The notes beneath the pieces were generated by a model. It saw only the letters and a program-made list of their open reading frames with translations, had not been told where the DNA came from and ran no database searches. Positions 36,641 to 45,574 of a DNA stretch of 64,000 nucleotides are shown here, one piece after another. Origin of the DNA: Synechocystis sp. PCC 6714. Lineage in GTDB: Bacteria > Cyanobacteriota > Cyanobacteriia > Cyanobacteriales > Microcystaceae. Made by a program: the position numbers and the translations under genes. Each line of letters begins with the position of its first letter. Within the stretch, counting starts at the first letter, position 1. The stretch covers positions 2,480,001-2,544,000 of the forward strand of contig NZ_CP007542.1 in NCBI RefSeq assembly GCF_000478825.2, given 5' to 3'.

Positions 36641-37936
36641 ATGGAAATAATTACTTTGGCGATCGGTGGGGCAATTGGTTTTGGCATTGGGGCAATCGAA
36701 CGGTTTCGGCTGAATAATAAAATCAAAAATTTGCTAACGGGACTGCCGGATACCCAAGAAGTTTCCCATTCCCTTTCCCTCGTTTCCCTGGTACGGCGAG
36801 AAATTAGCTATTTCAAAAGTCTTTCTGCAGAATATTTAGAGACCATTGACCACTGGCGGGGAGTGATGTCCCTTTCTCCCCTGGGTTATTTGCTCATTGA
36901 TCAGGAAAATAATTTGGAGTGGTGCAATCCTGCGGCCCAAACTTTACTCCATATTCGCTATTGGCAACCGGGGGAAAGGCGACTTTTTTTAGAGTTTATT
37001 CGTTCTTATGAACTGGATCGTTTAATCGAGCGCACCCGCCAAACTCAAGCTAGCCAGACTAGGGAATGGTCTTTTTTCCCGCCCCTCACCGCCGCCATGG
37101 AAAGTCGGGAAAATGGCCGTCAGTTTCAATTAACGCCGGAATCAATTTTGCTCAGGGGGTCAGGATTTCCTCTGAGGGATGGCAAAGTGGCCGTATTTGT
37201 GGAAAATCGCCAAACTTTAGCGGCCCTGCGCCAAGGTCGAGATCAGGCTTTTTCCGATCTTGCCCACGAGTTAAGAACCCCTTTAACAGCGGTGGCTTTA
37301 ATTGCGGAACGTTTACAGGCCCGACTACCTGCCGAAGATGGAGACTGGGCTGAGCGGTTGCTGAAGGAGATTTCCCGTTTGCAAAATTTGGTGGAAAGTT
37401 GGCTTAATTTAACCCAAATAACCGCTAATCCCAATCTTTACCTGGAACCAGAACCGATTAATTTACGCCATTTGCTTGCCATTACCTGGGAACGATTAAC
37501 CCCGATCGCCGCGGTGAAAAATATCAGCCTAGACTACCAAGGGCCAGCGGAGTTGAATTTAGAAGGGGACGGCGATCGCCTGATGCAAGTATTGATGAAC
37601 ATTTTGGACAACACGCTGAAATATAGCCCACCGGAAGGAACCATTTTTGTGGAAGGTTATCAGAGCAAACAAGGGATAACCATGGGGATTAGGGATCAAG
37701 GCCTAGGATTTCAACCGAGGGATTTACCCTACATTTTTGAGCGACTTTATCGAGGCGATAGTTCCCGTGCTCGTCTACATCCCGATAGTCAGCGCCATGG
37801 CAGTGGCCTGGGTTTGGCGATCGCCAAGGAAATTGTCCTGGCCCACGGAGGAAATTTAACGGCGGTTAATCATGAAACTGGCGGAGCAATGTTCACCATT
37901 GAATTGCCCCATCAGCCGAAGACTGAAAACGTCTAG
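36641..37936 (+). CDS. sphS: phosphate-sensing histidine kinase SphS
   Basis: 431 residues. An N-terminal hydrophobic segment (LAIGGAIGFGIGAIERF) that could anchor the protein, a PAS-like domain (LSPLGYLLIDQENNLEWCNPAAQTLL), HisKA with the phosphoacceptor in FSDLAHELRTPLTAV, then N box (MNILDNTLKYSP), G1 (GIRDQGLGFQPRD) and G2 (GSGLGLAIAKEIV). The sequence and its place after accD match SphS. Cognate regulator SphR is at 28905-29660. ATG start. Confidence 0.88.
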   Translation: MEIITLAIGGAIGFGIGAIERFRLNNKIKNLLTGLPDTQEVSHSLSLVSLVRREISYFKSLSAEYLETIDHWRGVMSLSPLGYLLIDQENNLEWCNPAAQTLLHIRYWQPGERRLFLEFIRSYELDRLIERTRQTQASQTREWSFFPPLTAAMESRENGRQFQLTPESILLRGSGFPLRDGKVAVFVENRQTLAALRQGRDQAFSDLAHELRTPLTAVALIAERLQARLPAEDGDWAERLLKEISRLQNLVESWLNLTQITANPNLYLEPEPINLRHLLAITWERLTPIAAVKNISLDYQGPAELNLEGDGDRLMQVLMNILDNTLKYSPPEGTIFVEGYQSKQGITMGIRDQGLGFQPRDLPYIFERLYRGDSSRARLHPDSQRHGSGLGLAIAKEIVLAHGGNLTAVNHETGGAMFTIELPHQPKTENV

Positions 37937-38112
37937 AACTTTAGTTTTGTTTAATCATGTTCAGCGGTCCTTAAAAAACTTCAAAATCAGGAGAGTGCGG
38001 AAGTTTACACGAATTCTTGGCACCCCCATGACAAGGTAGTGCCCGTGGAGAAACACCATCCAAACTGACTTCAACACACGAATAACACCACACCACCCTA
38101 ATGATTTCGCCA

Positions 38113-39924
38113 CTACCAAGTGTCGTGGTTGGCCACCGTTGCCTGTAATTTTTCCAACACTCCAGTTACAGGAATTTCTCCCAATTCCCCCGAAGCCCTG
38201 GTGCGAATATTGAGGGCATTGGCCTCCACCTCTTTGGCACCAATAACCGCCATCACGGGTATTTTTTGTTTTTCCGCATTGCGAATCATTTTCCCTAGGC
38301 GATCGCCACTGGTATCCACTTCCGCCCTTAGACCAAGGGCTTGCATTTGTTTAACAACGGATTGGGCAAAGGGTAAAAACTCATCACTCACCGCCAGCAG
38401 ACGCACCTGAATGGGAGCTAACCAGAGGGGAAAATCCCCCGCATATTCTTCGATGAGAATGCCAATTAACCGTTCCAAGGAACCAAAAGGAGCCCGGTGA
38501 ATCATAACGGGGCGTTGGCGGGAACCATCGGCGGCAATATATTCCAAATCAAAGCGTTCCGGCAGATTGTAATCCACCTGCACCGTGCCCAATTGCCATT
38601 CCCGTTCCAGGGCATCTTGGAAAATGAAATCCAGTTTTGGCCCATAAAAAGCCGCTTCCCCTGGGGCTTCAAAATAATCCATCTCCAATTCCTGGACCGC
38701 TCGACGGATGGCCCCCTGAGCCTTTTCCCAGGCTTCGTCGGAGCCAATGTACTTATCGGACTCTGGATCCCGAAAAGAGAGCCGGGCTTTAAAGTTTTTT
38801 AATTGCAAACTTTTGAACACGGTCAGAATTAAATCCACCACACTCAAAAATTCGGCATCCAATTGCTCTGGAGCGACAAACAGGTGGGAATCATCCACCG
38901 TAAAGCCCCGCACCCTGGTTAGCCCCCCCAGTTCCCCCGATTGTTCGTAGCGGTAAACAGTGCCAAATTCCGCTAGGCGCAGGGGCAAATCCCGATAGGA
39001 GCGCAGTTCACTTTTATAAATTTGAATGTGGAAGGGGCAGTTCATCGGCCTGAGTACAAAGCCCATTTCCTGGGCCGCTTCCTCCGGGGATTCCGCCATC
39101 ATGGGGAACATGTCTTCGTGGTATTTTTGCCAGTGTCCCGATTGTTTAAATAAGTCCACCCGGGCAATGTGGGGAGTAACCACGGGTAAATAACCCCGTT
39201 TAATTTGTTCCTGTTTGAGGAAATCCTCTAGGATGGTGCGAATAATCGTTCCTTTGGGGGTCCAGAGGGGTAAGCCGGGGCCCACCGGGTCAGCAAAAAT
39301 AAATAGCCCCAATTCTTTGCCTAGTTTGCGGTGATCCCTTTTTAAGGCTTCTTCCTTGCGCCGTTGATATTCCGCCAGTTGTTCCGGGGTTTCCCAGGCA
39401 GTGCCGTAAATCCGTTGTAGCTGAGCTTTGTTGGCATCCCCCCGCCAGTAGGCTCCGGCCACACTTTCTAAGGCGATCGCCTTGGGATTAATGTCCGCTG
39501 TGGATTCCAAATGGGGCCCAGCACAGAGGTCCCACCACTGATCCCCCAGATGGTAAATGGTAATGGGTTCGTGGATGCCATCGAGGATTTCTAATTTGTA
39601 GGGTTCTTGGATTGATTCAATTCTTTGCCTGGCTTCTTCCCGGCTAATTTCTTCCCGAATCACCGGCAGTTTTTTATTAATTATTTTCACCATCTCTTTT
39701 TTAATGGCCTTTAAATCTGCCTCTGTAAAGGGTTCTTCCACGTCAAAATCATAGTAAAAACCCGTTTCCGTCCAGGGACCAATGGTCACTTGGGCTTTGG
39801 GAAAGATTTTTTGTACTGCCATGGCCATGACATGGGAAGTGGTGTGGCGAATTTTTTTAAGTTGCTCCGACTCACTGGTACGGGGAAGGGCAATGGTATC
39901 GGGGGAAACTACGGTTTTGGCCAT
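38113..39924 (-). CDS. thrS: threonyl-tRNA synthetase
   Basis: Charges tRNA-Thr. The 603 residues have the editing domain with HTTSH and CAGPH, the class II core with MNCPFHIQIY (zinc Cys), RVRGFTVDDSHLF and HRAPFGSLERLIGILIEEYAG, and the anticodon-binding domain (RAEVDTSGDRLGKMIRNAEK). The N-terminal TGS domain of the 640-residue enzymes is absent, as in many cyanobacterial ThrRS. Convergent with sphS; divergent from the Hsp70-like gene. Confidence 0.95.
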   Translation of the reverse strand: MAKTVVSPDTIALPRTSESEQLKKIRHTTSHVMAMAVQKIFPKAQVTIGPWTETGFYYDFDVEEPFTEADLKAIKKEMVKIINKKLPVIREEISREEARQRIESIQEPYKLEILDGIHEPITIYHLGDQWWDLCAGPHLESTADINPKAIALESVAGAYWRGDANKAQLQRIYGTAWETPEQLAEYQRRKEEALKRDHRKLGKELGLFIFADPVGPGLPLWTPKGTIIRTILEDFLKQEQIKRGYLPVVTPHIARVDLFKQSGHWQKYHEDMFPMMAESPEEAAQEMGFVLRPMNCPFHIQIYKSELRSYRDLPLRLAEFGTVYRYEQSGELGGLTRVRGFTVDDSHLFVAPEQLDAEFLSVVDLILTVFKSLQLKNFKARLSFRDPESDKYIGSDEAWEKAQGAIRRAVQELEMDYFEAPGEAAFYGPKLDFIFQDALEREWQLGTVQVDYNLPERFDLEYIAADGSRQRPVMIHRAPFGSLERLIGILIEEYAGDFPLWLAPIQVRLLAVSDEFLPFAQSVVKQMQALGLRAEVDTSGDRLGKMIRNAEKQKIPVMAVIGAKEVEANALNIRTRASGELGEIPVTGVLEKLQATVANHDTW

Positions 39925-40077
39925 GGATTATGTTTACAAAAAGTTTTCAGACGAAGGAATTCAGCCCCCTCCCATGATACTTGATCTGCTCCCGGCCCCA
40001 CTGCCTTGAACATTCAGCTATAGGGTTAATCCCAATCTGGGCCATGGTAAAAGGTTATAATCCAGGGGTTTTCTCTC

Positions 40078-41688
40078 TTGTCTGCTTTTGCCGTGTCCTA
40101 CGCCATTGATTTTGGTACTACCAACACAGTCATTGCCCGCTGGAATGAAGCAACCCGCCAAGGAGAGCTAATTGATTTAACTTCCTTAAGCCGCCCTCTG
40201 GGGGATAGTGGTCCGCTGATTCCCAGTTTGATTTATGTGGAAAATGCAGCCCTCGGGCAGGTGGCGATCGCCAGACAGGTGCTGGACCGGGGCCGGGATA
40301 TTCCCACCGATGTAAGGTTTTTTAAGAATTTTAAGCGGGGCATTGGGGCAGTAGTACAAGGCTTTTTGCCCCAACTAGATGGACAGACCCTGACCTTTGA
40401 AAAGTTAGGGCAATGGTATTTGGAAAAAATAGTTCAAACACTGACGGAACAGGAAGGGAAAGAACCCGATTGTTTGGCTTTGACGGTGCCAGTGGATAGT
40501 TTCGAGTCCTATCGTCATTGGTTGAGTGAAACCTGCCACAGTTGGGGAATAGAAGAAATTCGCCTTTTGGATGAACCGACGGCGGCGGCTTTAGGTTACG
40601 GGGTGGAGGATGCCAGCCAAATTTTGGTGTTAGATTTTGGTGGGGGAACGGTGGACTTTTCCTGGGTGCAATTGGGGGACGGAGGAGAAAAGAGCCGTTC
40701 GGGATTTCTGCTCAAATGGAGCGGCATTATTACGGGATCTCAGGCAGGGGAAAAATCAGCCTTGGCCAAAGTGGTGGCCAAAGCGGGGGCCAATTTGGGG
40801 GGCAGTGACATTGATTATTGGATCAGTGAATATTTTACCGAGGCCCAGGGTTTACAGGTTTCCCCCTGGATTAAACGTTTGGCTGAGCGGTTGAAAATTG
40901 CCCTAGGGGAAACGGAAGAAGCTACAGAGGTTTACTTTGATGATCAGGCCTTCGAATCCTATGAGTTTCAGCTACGGCGATCGGATCTAACAGAAATTTT
41001 GCAGCAACGACAATTTTTTGCGCGGTTAACAGCATTGTGGGAGCAGGTTCAGCGAACGGCCCAGCGCCGGGGTTTAACTCCCAATCATCTTGATGCAGTG
41101 CTAGTGGTGGGGGGCACCAGTCGTTTACCCATGGTGCAGGATTGGATTAACGCCCAATTCCCCGCCAGTAAAATTCGCAATCAACACCCCTTTGGGGCGA
41201 TCGCCTTGGGGGCATTGCAGATCTATCAGGGGCGACAAGTACAGGATTATCTTTATCACAGCTATGGGGTACGGTACTGGAATCGACGCAAAAATAGCCA
41301 CAATTGGCATCCCATCATTAAAAGTGGCCAGGGTTACCCCATGGCCGAACCCATTGAACTAACCCTAGGAGCGTCCCTGAATAATCAGCCCAGCATTGAA
41401 CTGATTGTGGGGGAACTAGGTTCCAGCATTGGGGCCACGGAGGTTTACTTTGACGGCAATCAATTAATTACCAGGGTTTTAGAAAATCAAGAATTCACTG
41501 TCCAACCCCTCAACGACCGCAATGGAGCTCGGCAAATTGCCCAACTTTCTCCCCCTGGGGTGCCCGGTGGCGATCGCGTTAAGGTCAAATTTTGGGTGGA
41601 CGACCAGCGCTATCTACGCCTAACCGTAGAGGATTTGTTACAGCAAAAATTATTGCTGGAAAATCAGGCGGTAGCCCAGTTACGTTAA
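40078..41688 (+). CDS. short Hsp70-family (DnaK-like) protein
   Basis: 536 residues. The ATPase domain is complete: AIDFGTTNTVIARW (phosphate 1), LLDEPTAAALGYG, LVLDFGGGTVDFSW (phosphate 2) and DAVLVVGGTSRLPMVQDWI (adenosine motif). The C-terminal about 150 residues carry only a reduced beta-rich region, with no recognisable lid or EEVD-like tail. This is not the main DnaK. Start is TTG 40078 (AGGGG about 10 nt upstream) or GTG 40093. Client unknown. Confidence 0.8.
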   Translation: MSAFAVSYAIDFGTTNTVIARWNEATRQGELIDLTSLSRPLGDSGPLIPSLIYVENAALGQVAIARQVLDRGRDIPTDVRFFKNFKRGIGAVVQGFLPQLDGQTLTFEKLGQWYLEKIVQTLTEQEGKEPDCLALTVPVDSFESYRHWLSETCHSWGIEEIRLLDEPTAAALGYGVEDASQILVLDFGGGTVDFSWVQLGDGGEKSRSGFLLKWSGIITGSQAGEKSALAKVVAKAGANLGGSDIDYWISEYFTEAQGLQVSPWIKRLAERLKIALGETEEATEVYFDDQAFESYEFQLRRSDLTEILQQRQFFARLTALWEQVQRTAQRRGLTPNHLDAVLVVGGTSRLPMVQDWINAQFPASKIRNQHPFGAIALGALQIYQGRQVQDYLYHSYGVRYWNRRKNSHNWHPIIKSGQGYPMAEPIELTLGASLNNQPSIELIVGELGSSIGATEVYFDGNQLITRVLENQEFTVQPLNDRNGARQIAQLSPPGVPGGDRVKVKFWVDDQRYLRLTVEDLLQQKLLLENQAVAQLR

Positions 41689-41862
41689 CCGTGGGTCAAT
41701 TTCTCATCCAAAAATAATATTTGCCTGGAAGTATTCATCGACCTCGATCGCCGGAGGGCCGTGGGGCACTGTCCCCCCCATACTTTGCCAAGGGAAAAAT
41801 CCATTCCAAGCGATGGCCAAGGTCAGGGTAAAATGTTCTACCCGGAGTCGAGGCCAATTTTT

Positions 41863-43491
41863 ATGATCACCACCGATATCGTCATTATTGGGGCGGGGCA
41901 CAATGGCTTAGTCTGTGCCGCCTATTTGCTCCAACGGGGCTTGGGGGTGACGTTATTGGAAAAGCGGGATGTACCCGGGGGGGCGGCCACCACGGAAGCA
42001 TTAATGCCCGAGCTATCGCCGGAGTTTCGGTTTAATCGCTGTGCCATTGACCACGAATTTATTTTTCTGGGGCCAGTGTTGCAGGAGCTAAATTTAGCCC
42101 AGTACGGTTTGGAATATCTATTCTGTGACCCCAGTGTTTTTTGTCCGGGGCTAGATGGCCAAGCCTTTATGGCCCACCGTTCCCTCAGCAAAACCTGTGC
42201 CCACATTGCGGAGTATAGCCCCAGAGATGCCGAAAAATATCAGCAATTCGTTAATTATTGGACTGATTTGCTCAAAGCTGTCCAGCCTGCTTTTAATGCC
42301 CCTCCCCAGGCATTACTGGACCTAGCCCTAAACTATGGTTGGGACAATTTAAAATCCGTGCTGGCGATCGCCGGGTCGAAAACCAAAGCTTTGGATTTTA
42401 TCCGTACCATGATCGGCTCCCCGGAAGATGTGCTCCATGAATGGTTCGACAGTGAAAGGGTGAAGGCTCCCTTGGCCAGATTATGTTCGGAAATTGGCGC
42501 CCCTCCATCCCAAAAGGGCAGTAGCTCCGGCATGATGATGGTGGCCATGCGGCATTTGGAGGGCATTGCCAGACCTAAAGGGGGAACAGGAGCTTTGACC
42601 AATGCGTTGGTAAAGTTAGTGCAGGCAAAGGGGGGAAAAATTCTCACCGACCAAATAGTCAAACGGGTATTGGTGGAAAATAACCAGGCGATCGGGGTGG
42701 AGGTAGCTAGCGGAGAACAGTACCGGGCGAAAAAAGGAGTAATTTCTAACATCGATGCCCGGCGTTTATTTTTGCAATTGGTGGAACCAGGGGCCCTAGC
42801 CAAGGTGGACCAAAACCTAGGGGAACGGCTGAAACGACGCACTGTGAACAATAACGAAGCTATTTTAAAAATCGATTGCGCCCTCTCCGGTTTGCCCCAC
42901 TTCACCGCCATGGCCGGGCCCGAGGATCTAACAGGAACCATTTTGATTGCGGACTCGGTACGCCATGTGGAAGAAGCCCATGCCCTTATTGCTCTGGGAC
43001 AAATTCCCGATGCCAATCCGTCTTTATATTTGGATATTCCCACTGTGTTGGATCCCACCATGGCTCCCCCAGGTAAACACACCCTATGGATCGAATTTTT
43101 TGCCCCCTACCGCATTGCCGGATTGGAAGGGAAAGGGTTGATGGGCACTGGTTGGACTGATGAATTAAAGGAAAAAGTGGCGGATCGGGTGATTGATAAA
43201 TTAACGGACTATGCCCCTAATTTGAAATCCTTAATTATTGGTCGCCGAGTGGAAAGTCCCGCCGAACTGGCCCAACGGCTGGGGAGCTATAACGGCAATG
43301 TCTATCATCTGGATATGACCCTGGATCAGATGATGTTCCTTAGACCTCTACCGGAAATTGCCAATTACCAAACCCCCATCAAAAATCTTTACCTAACGGG
43401 GGCGGGCACCCATCCCGGTGGCTCCATCTCCGGCATGCCGGGGAGAAATTGCGCTCGGGTCTTTTTAAAACAACAACGACGTTTTTGGTAA
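41863..43491 (+). CDS. crtO: CrtO-type beta-carotene ketolase
   Basis: Oxidises beta-carotene to echinenone (and canthaxanthin). It belongs to the phytoene-desaturase flavoprotein family, unrelated to CrtW. From ATG 41863 the product has 542 residues, the length I recall for Synechocystis CrtO. The FAD loop is VIIGAGHNGLVCAAYLLQRG and the C-terminal FAD contact is LYLTGAGTHPGGSISGMPGRNCA. A longer reading from 41761 is open but adds an unrelated 34 residues. Confidence 0.92.
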   Translation: MITTDIVIIGAGHNGLVCAAYLLQRGLGVTLLEKRDVPGGAATTEALMPELSPEFRFNRCAIDHEFIFLGPVLQELNLAQYGLEYLFCDPSVFCPGLDGQAFMAHRSLSKTCAHIAEYSPRDAEKYQQFVNYWTDLLKAVQPAFNAPPQALLDLALNYGWDNLKSVLAIAGSKTKALDFIRTMIGSPEDVLHEWFDSERVKAPLARLCSEIGAPPSQKGSSSGMMMVAMRHLEGIARPKGGTGALTNALVKLVQAKGGKILTDQIVKRVLVENNQAIGVEVASGEQYRAKKGVISNIDARRLFLQLVEPGALAKVDQNLGERLKRRTVNNNEAILKIDCALSGLPHFTAMAGPEDLTGTILIADSVRHVEEAHALIALGQIPDANPSLYLDIPTVLDPTMAPPGKHTLWIEFFAPYRIAGLEGKGLMGTGWTDELKEKVADRVIDKLTDYAPNLKSLIIGRRVESPAELAQRLGSYNGNVYHLDMTLDQMMFLRPLPEIANYQTPIKNLYLTGAGTHPGGSISGMPGRNCARVFLKQQRRFW

Positions 43492-43568
43492 ATGGGTTTC
43501 CCTCACTCCGCAGCTGTCTTTACCAACGTTGACGGACAACTACTAGCTTTGGGCTTTTGTAAACAGAC

Positions 43569-44405
43569 TCAGGGACGATAGAGCCAGAGGGGTTGACCGC
43601 TAGTGGAAAGCTCAAATTCGCACCATTTTAAGGTTTCCGTCAAACCAAGATTATTAGCCAGGGTTTGCAGTTGACTGTCGCCGCCGGTGATTCGTCTAAC
43701 GAACGGTTTAGGATCCTCAATGGTGTCCAATTCGGCTTTTTCTGCATCCAAACCTGCCAGGGTGGCCGCCCATTGCCGAGCTTCTTCTTCTGTCCCTAGG
43801 CGATCGACCAGACCCAAAGCCAGAGCCTGTTGTCCGGTAAAGATCCGCCCGTCGGCAAATTCTTTAACTTTTTCCACCGGTAAATTACGCCCCGCCGCCA
43901 CGGTGGAAACGAATTGTCCGTAACTATCGTCGATCAGTTCTTGCAAAATGGTTTGTTCTTCCGGCAATAGTTCCCGGTCAAAGGACAAAATATCTTTGTA
44001 GGGCCCGGATTTAATCACTTTAAAAGAAACCCCCACCTTCTCCAGTAATCTTTCCAGATTATTACCCCGTAAAATTACTCCAATACTGCCGGTGATAGTG
44101 CCAGCGTTGGCCATGATGTGGGGACAGCCCATGGCAATGTACACACCTCCCGAAGCAGAAATGTTACCAAAACTAGCGACAATTTTGATTTTTTCACTCA
44201 ATTGCTTCAGTTTAGTATAAATTTCCTGGGAATCCACCACTGTTCCCCCAGGGGAGTCGATGCGAAGCAGTAGAGCTGGATATTTTTTCTCTTCCACCGT
44301 TTTCAGGGCCTTCAACACTGCTTTGCGGGTTCCGCCGGCGATCGCCCCGGTCACTTCAATGCGGGCAATCTTTTTACGGGTGCTGGTTTTGAAGGGCCAA
44401 ATCAT
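43569..44405 (-). CDS. sppA: signal peptide peptidase SppA (short type)
   Basis: 278 residues of the protease IV family. Motifs: RIDSPGGTVVDSQEIY, the nucleophile Ser in GNISASGGVYIAM, TGSIGVI, and the catalytic Lys in SGPYKD. No long transmembrane anchor at the N terminus (MIWPFKTSTRKKI). It degrades cleaved signal peptides; cyanobacterial members also act on antenna proteins. From memory its PCC 6803 counterpart (slr0021) sits next to recG; here about 9 kb of adhesin-type sequence lies between. Confidence 0.9.
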   Translation of the reverse strand: MIWPFKTSTRKKIARIEVTGAIAGGTRKAVLKALKTVEEKKYPALLLRIDSPGGTVVDSQEIYTKLKQLSEKIKIVASFGNISASGGVYIAMGCPHIMANAGTITGSIGVILRGNNLERLLEKVGVSFKVIKSGPYKDILSFDRELLPEEQTILQELIDDSYGQFVSTVAAGRNLPVEKVKEFADGRIFTGQQALALGLVDRLGTEEEARQWAATLAGLDAEKAELDTIEDPKPFVRRITGGDSQLQTLANNLGLTETLKWCEFELSTSGQPLWLYRP

Positions 44406-44518
44406 AGAATTTAGAAGGGGGAAGTGAAAATAATCCGAATCCCCAATATAAACCCCATTGCTCCCGAGCCCAGGTAGGAAGACCCGAACAGAATAAAAAG
44501 CTTAAATTCAGGGAGATT

Positions 44519-45567
44519 TCAGATCACAACATTAGTCCCGAGGGAAAGATTAGAGGGAAGAACGCCTACGAGTGTGGTCAGGGTGATGTAGTTGGATCCA
44601 TTGGTCAGACCATCAGCATCAATTCGAACCTGAGCACTAAATCCTAATCGGTTGAAGCGGAGATAACCATCAACAATGGGGTTTGTGCCGTTGTAACCAA
44701 GACCCGTAAATAACTCAGTTAAAACCAACTGGTCTCGACTGCGATTGAAATCAAGGATTACATCTCCTGCCTCATCTAAGGCACTATAGACAAATTTGTC
44801 ATCGCCAAATCCACCACTCAACTTATCTATTCCCAATCCTCCTATCAGCACATCGTTACCATAACCTTCGAGAAGAATATCACCGTTTTCTCCGCCATGG
44901 AGGATATCATCACCAATGCCTCCATCCAGGTAGTCATAACCCAGACCCCCATACAGTGTGTCATTGCCACCATTGCTGAAGAGGATATCATTACCGCCAA
45001 AACCTCGAATTAGGTCATTGTTTCGAGTTCCAAAAAGAAAGTTAGCGAAGTTATTGCCATCAATTTCGTTGATATTTGTGAGAGTGAAAGAGAAGTTAAC
45101 TGAATCTTCAAAAATGGAACCCAGTGCTGGATCATCCACTTCCACAGTGACATCAAAACTACTTTGGGTTTCAAAGTCCAGATTTGTGCCTGCTTTAATA
45201 AATAGTCCAGTGCCGATAATTTCAAACAGTGTGGCATCATTTCCTGACAGGCTGAGGTTGTTGGTGCCTAAAGCATTATCGATGATGATAATATCTACTA
45301 CTTTCACCAGATTAGTGGTGTCAGTGTTTTCCTCCAAGGTATTGACTTGGTAATCAAGGGCAATGGTACCTTGTTCACATTGGTCACTGTGGCCGTGACA
45401 GCCTGGATGCCGGTTAAATTGCCATCGCTGGCGATCGCCCTGGACAAAAAGTAGTCTGTTAACTGTTTCTGTGGAGGCAATCGGTCAAGACTAAGGTTCA
45501 TCACTACAATAGTATGATCTAGAGCCCAGAACCTAGAGCGAGGTCGTAACTCATCGCAGAAGCGCAC
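44519..45567 (-). pseudogene. truncated, frameshifted paralogue of the giant adhesin C-terminal region
   Basis: The upstream frame (45567 to about 45366) ends in a cadherin strand (SDGNLTGIQAVTATVTNVN). After a one-base deletion at GTACC near 45366 the frame moves and continues ALDYQVNTLEENTDTTNLVKV, a cadherin-like domain, six or more RTX nonapeptides (GGNDTLYGGLGYDYLDGG), and a closing domain (FGDDKFVYSALDEAGDVILDF) typical of type I-secreted proteins. It is closely related to the same stretch of the gene at 45575-53500 and follows it on the same strand. The 5' end is missing. Confidence 0.75.
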
Positions 45568-45574
45568 CTAAGCC

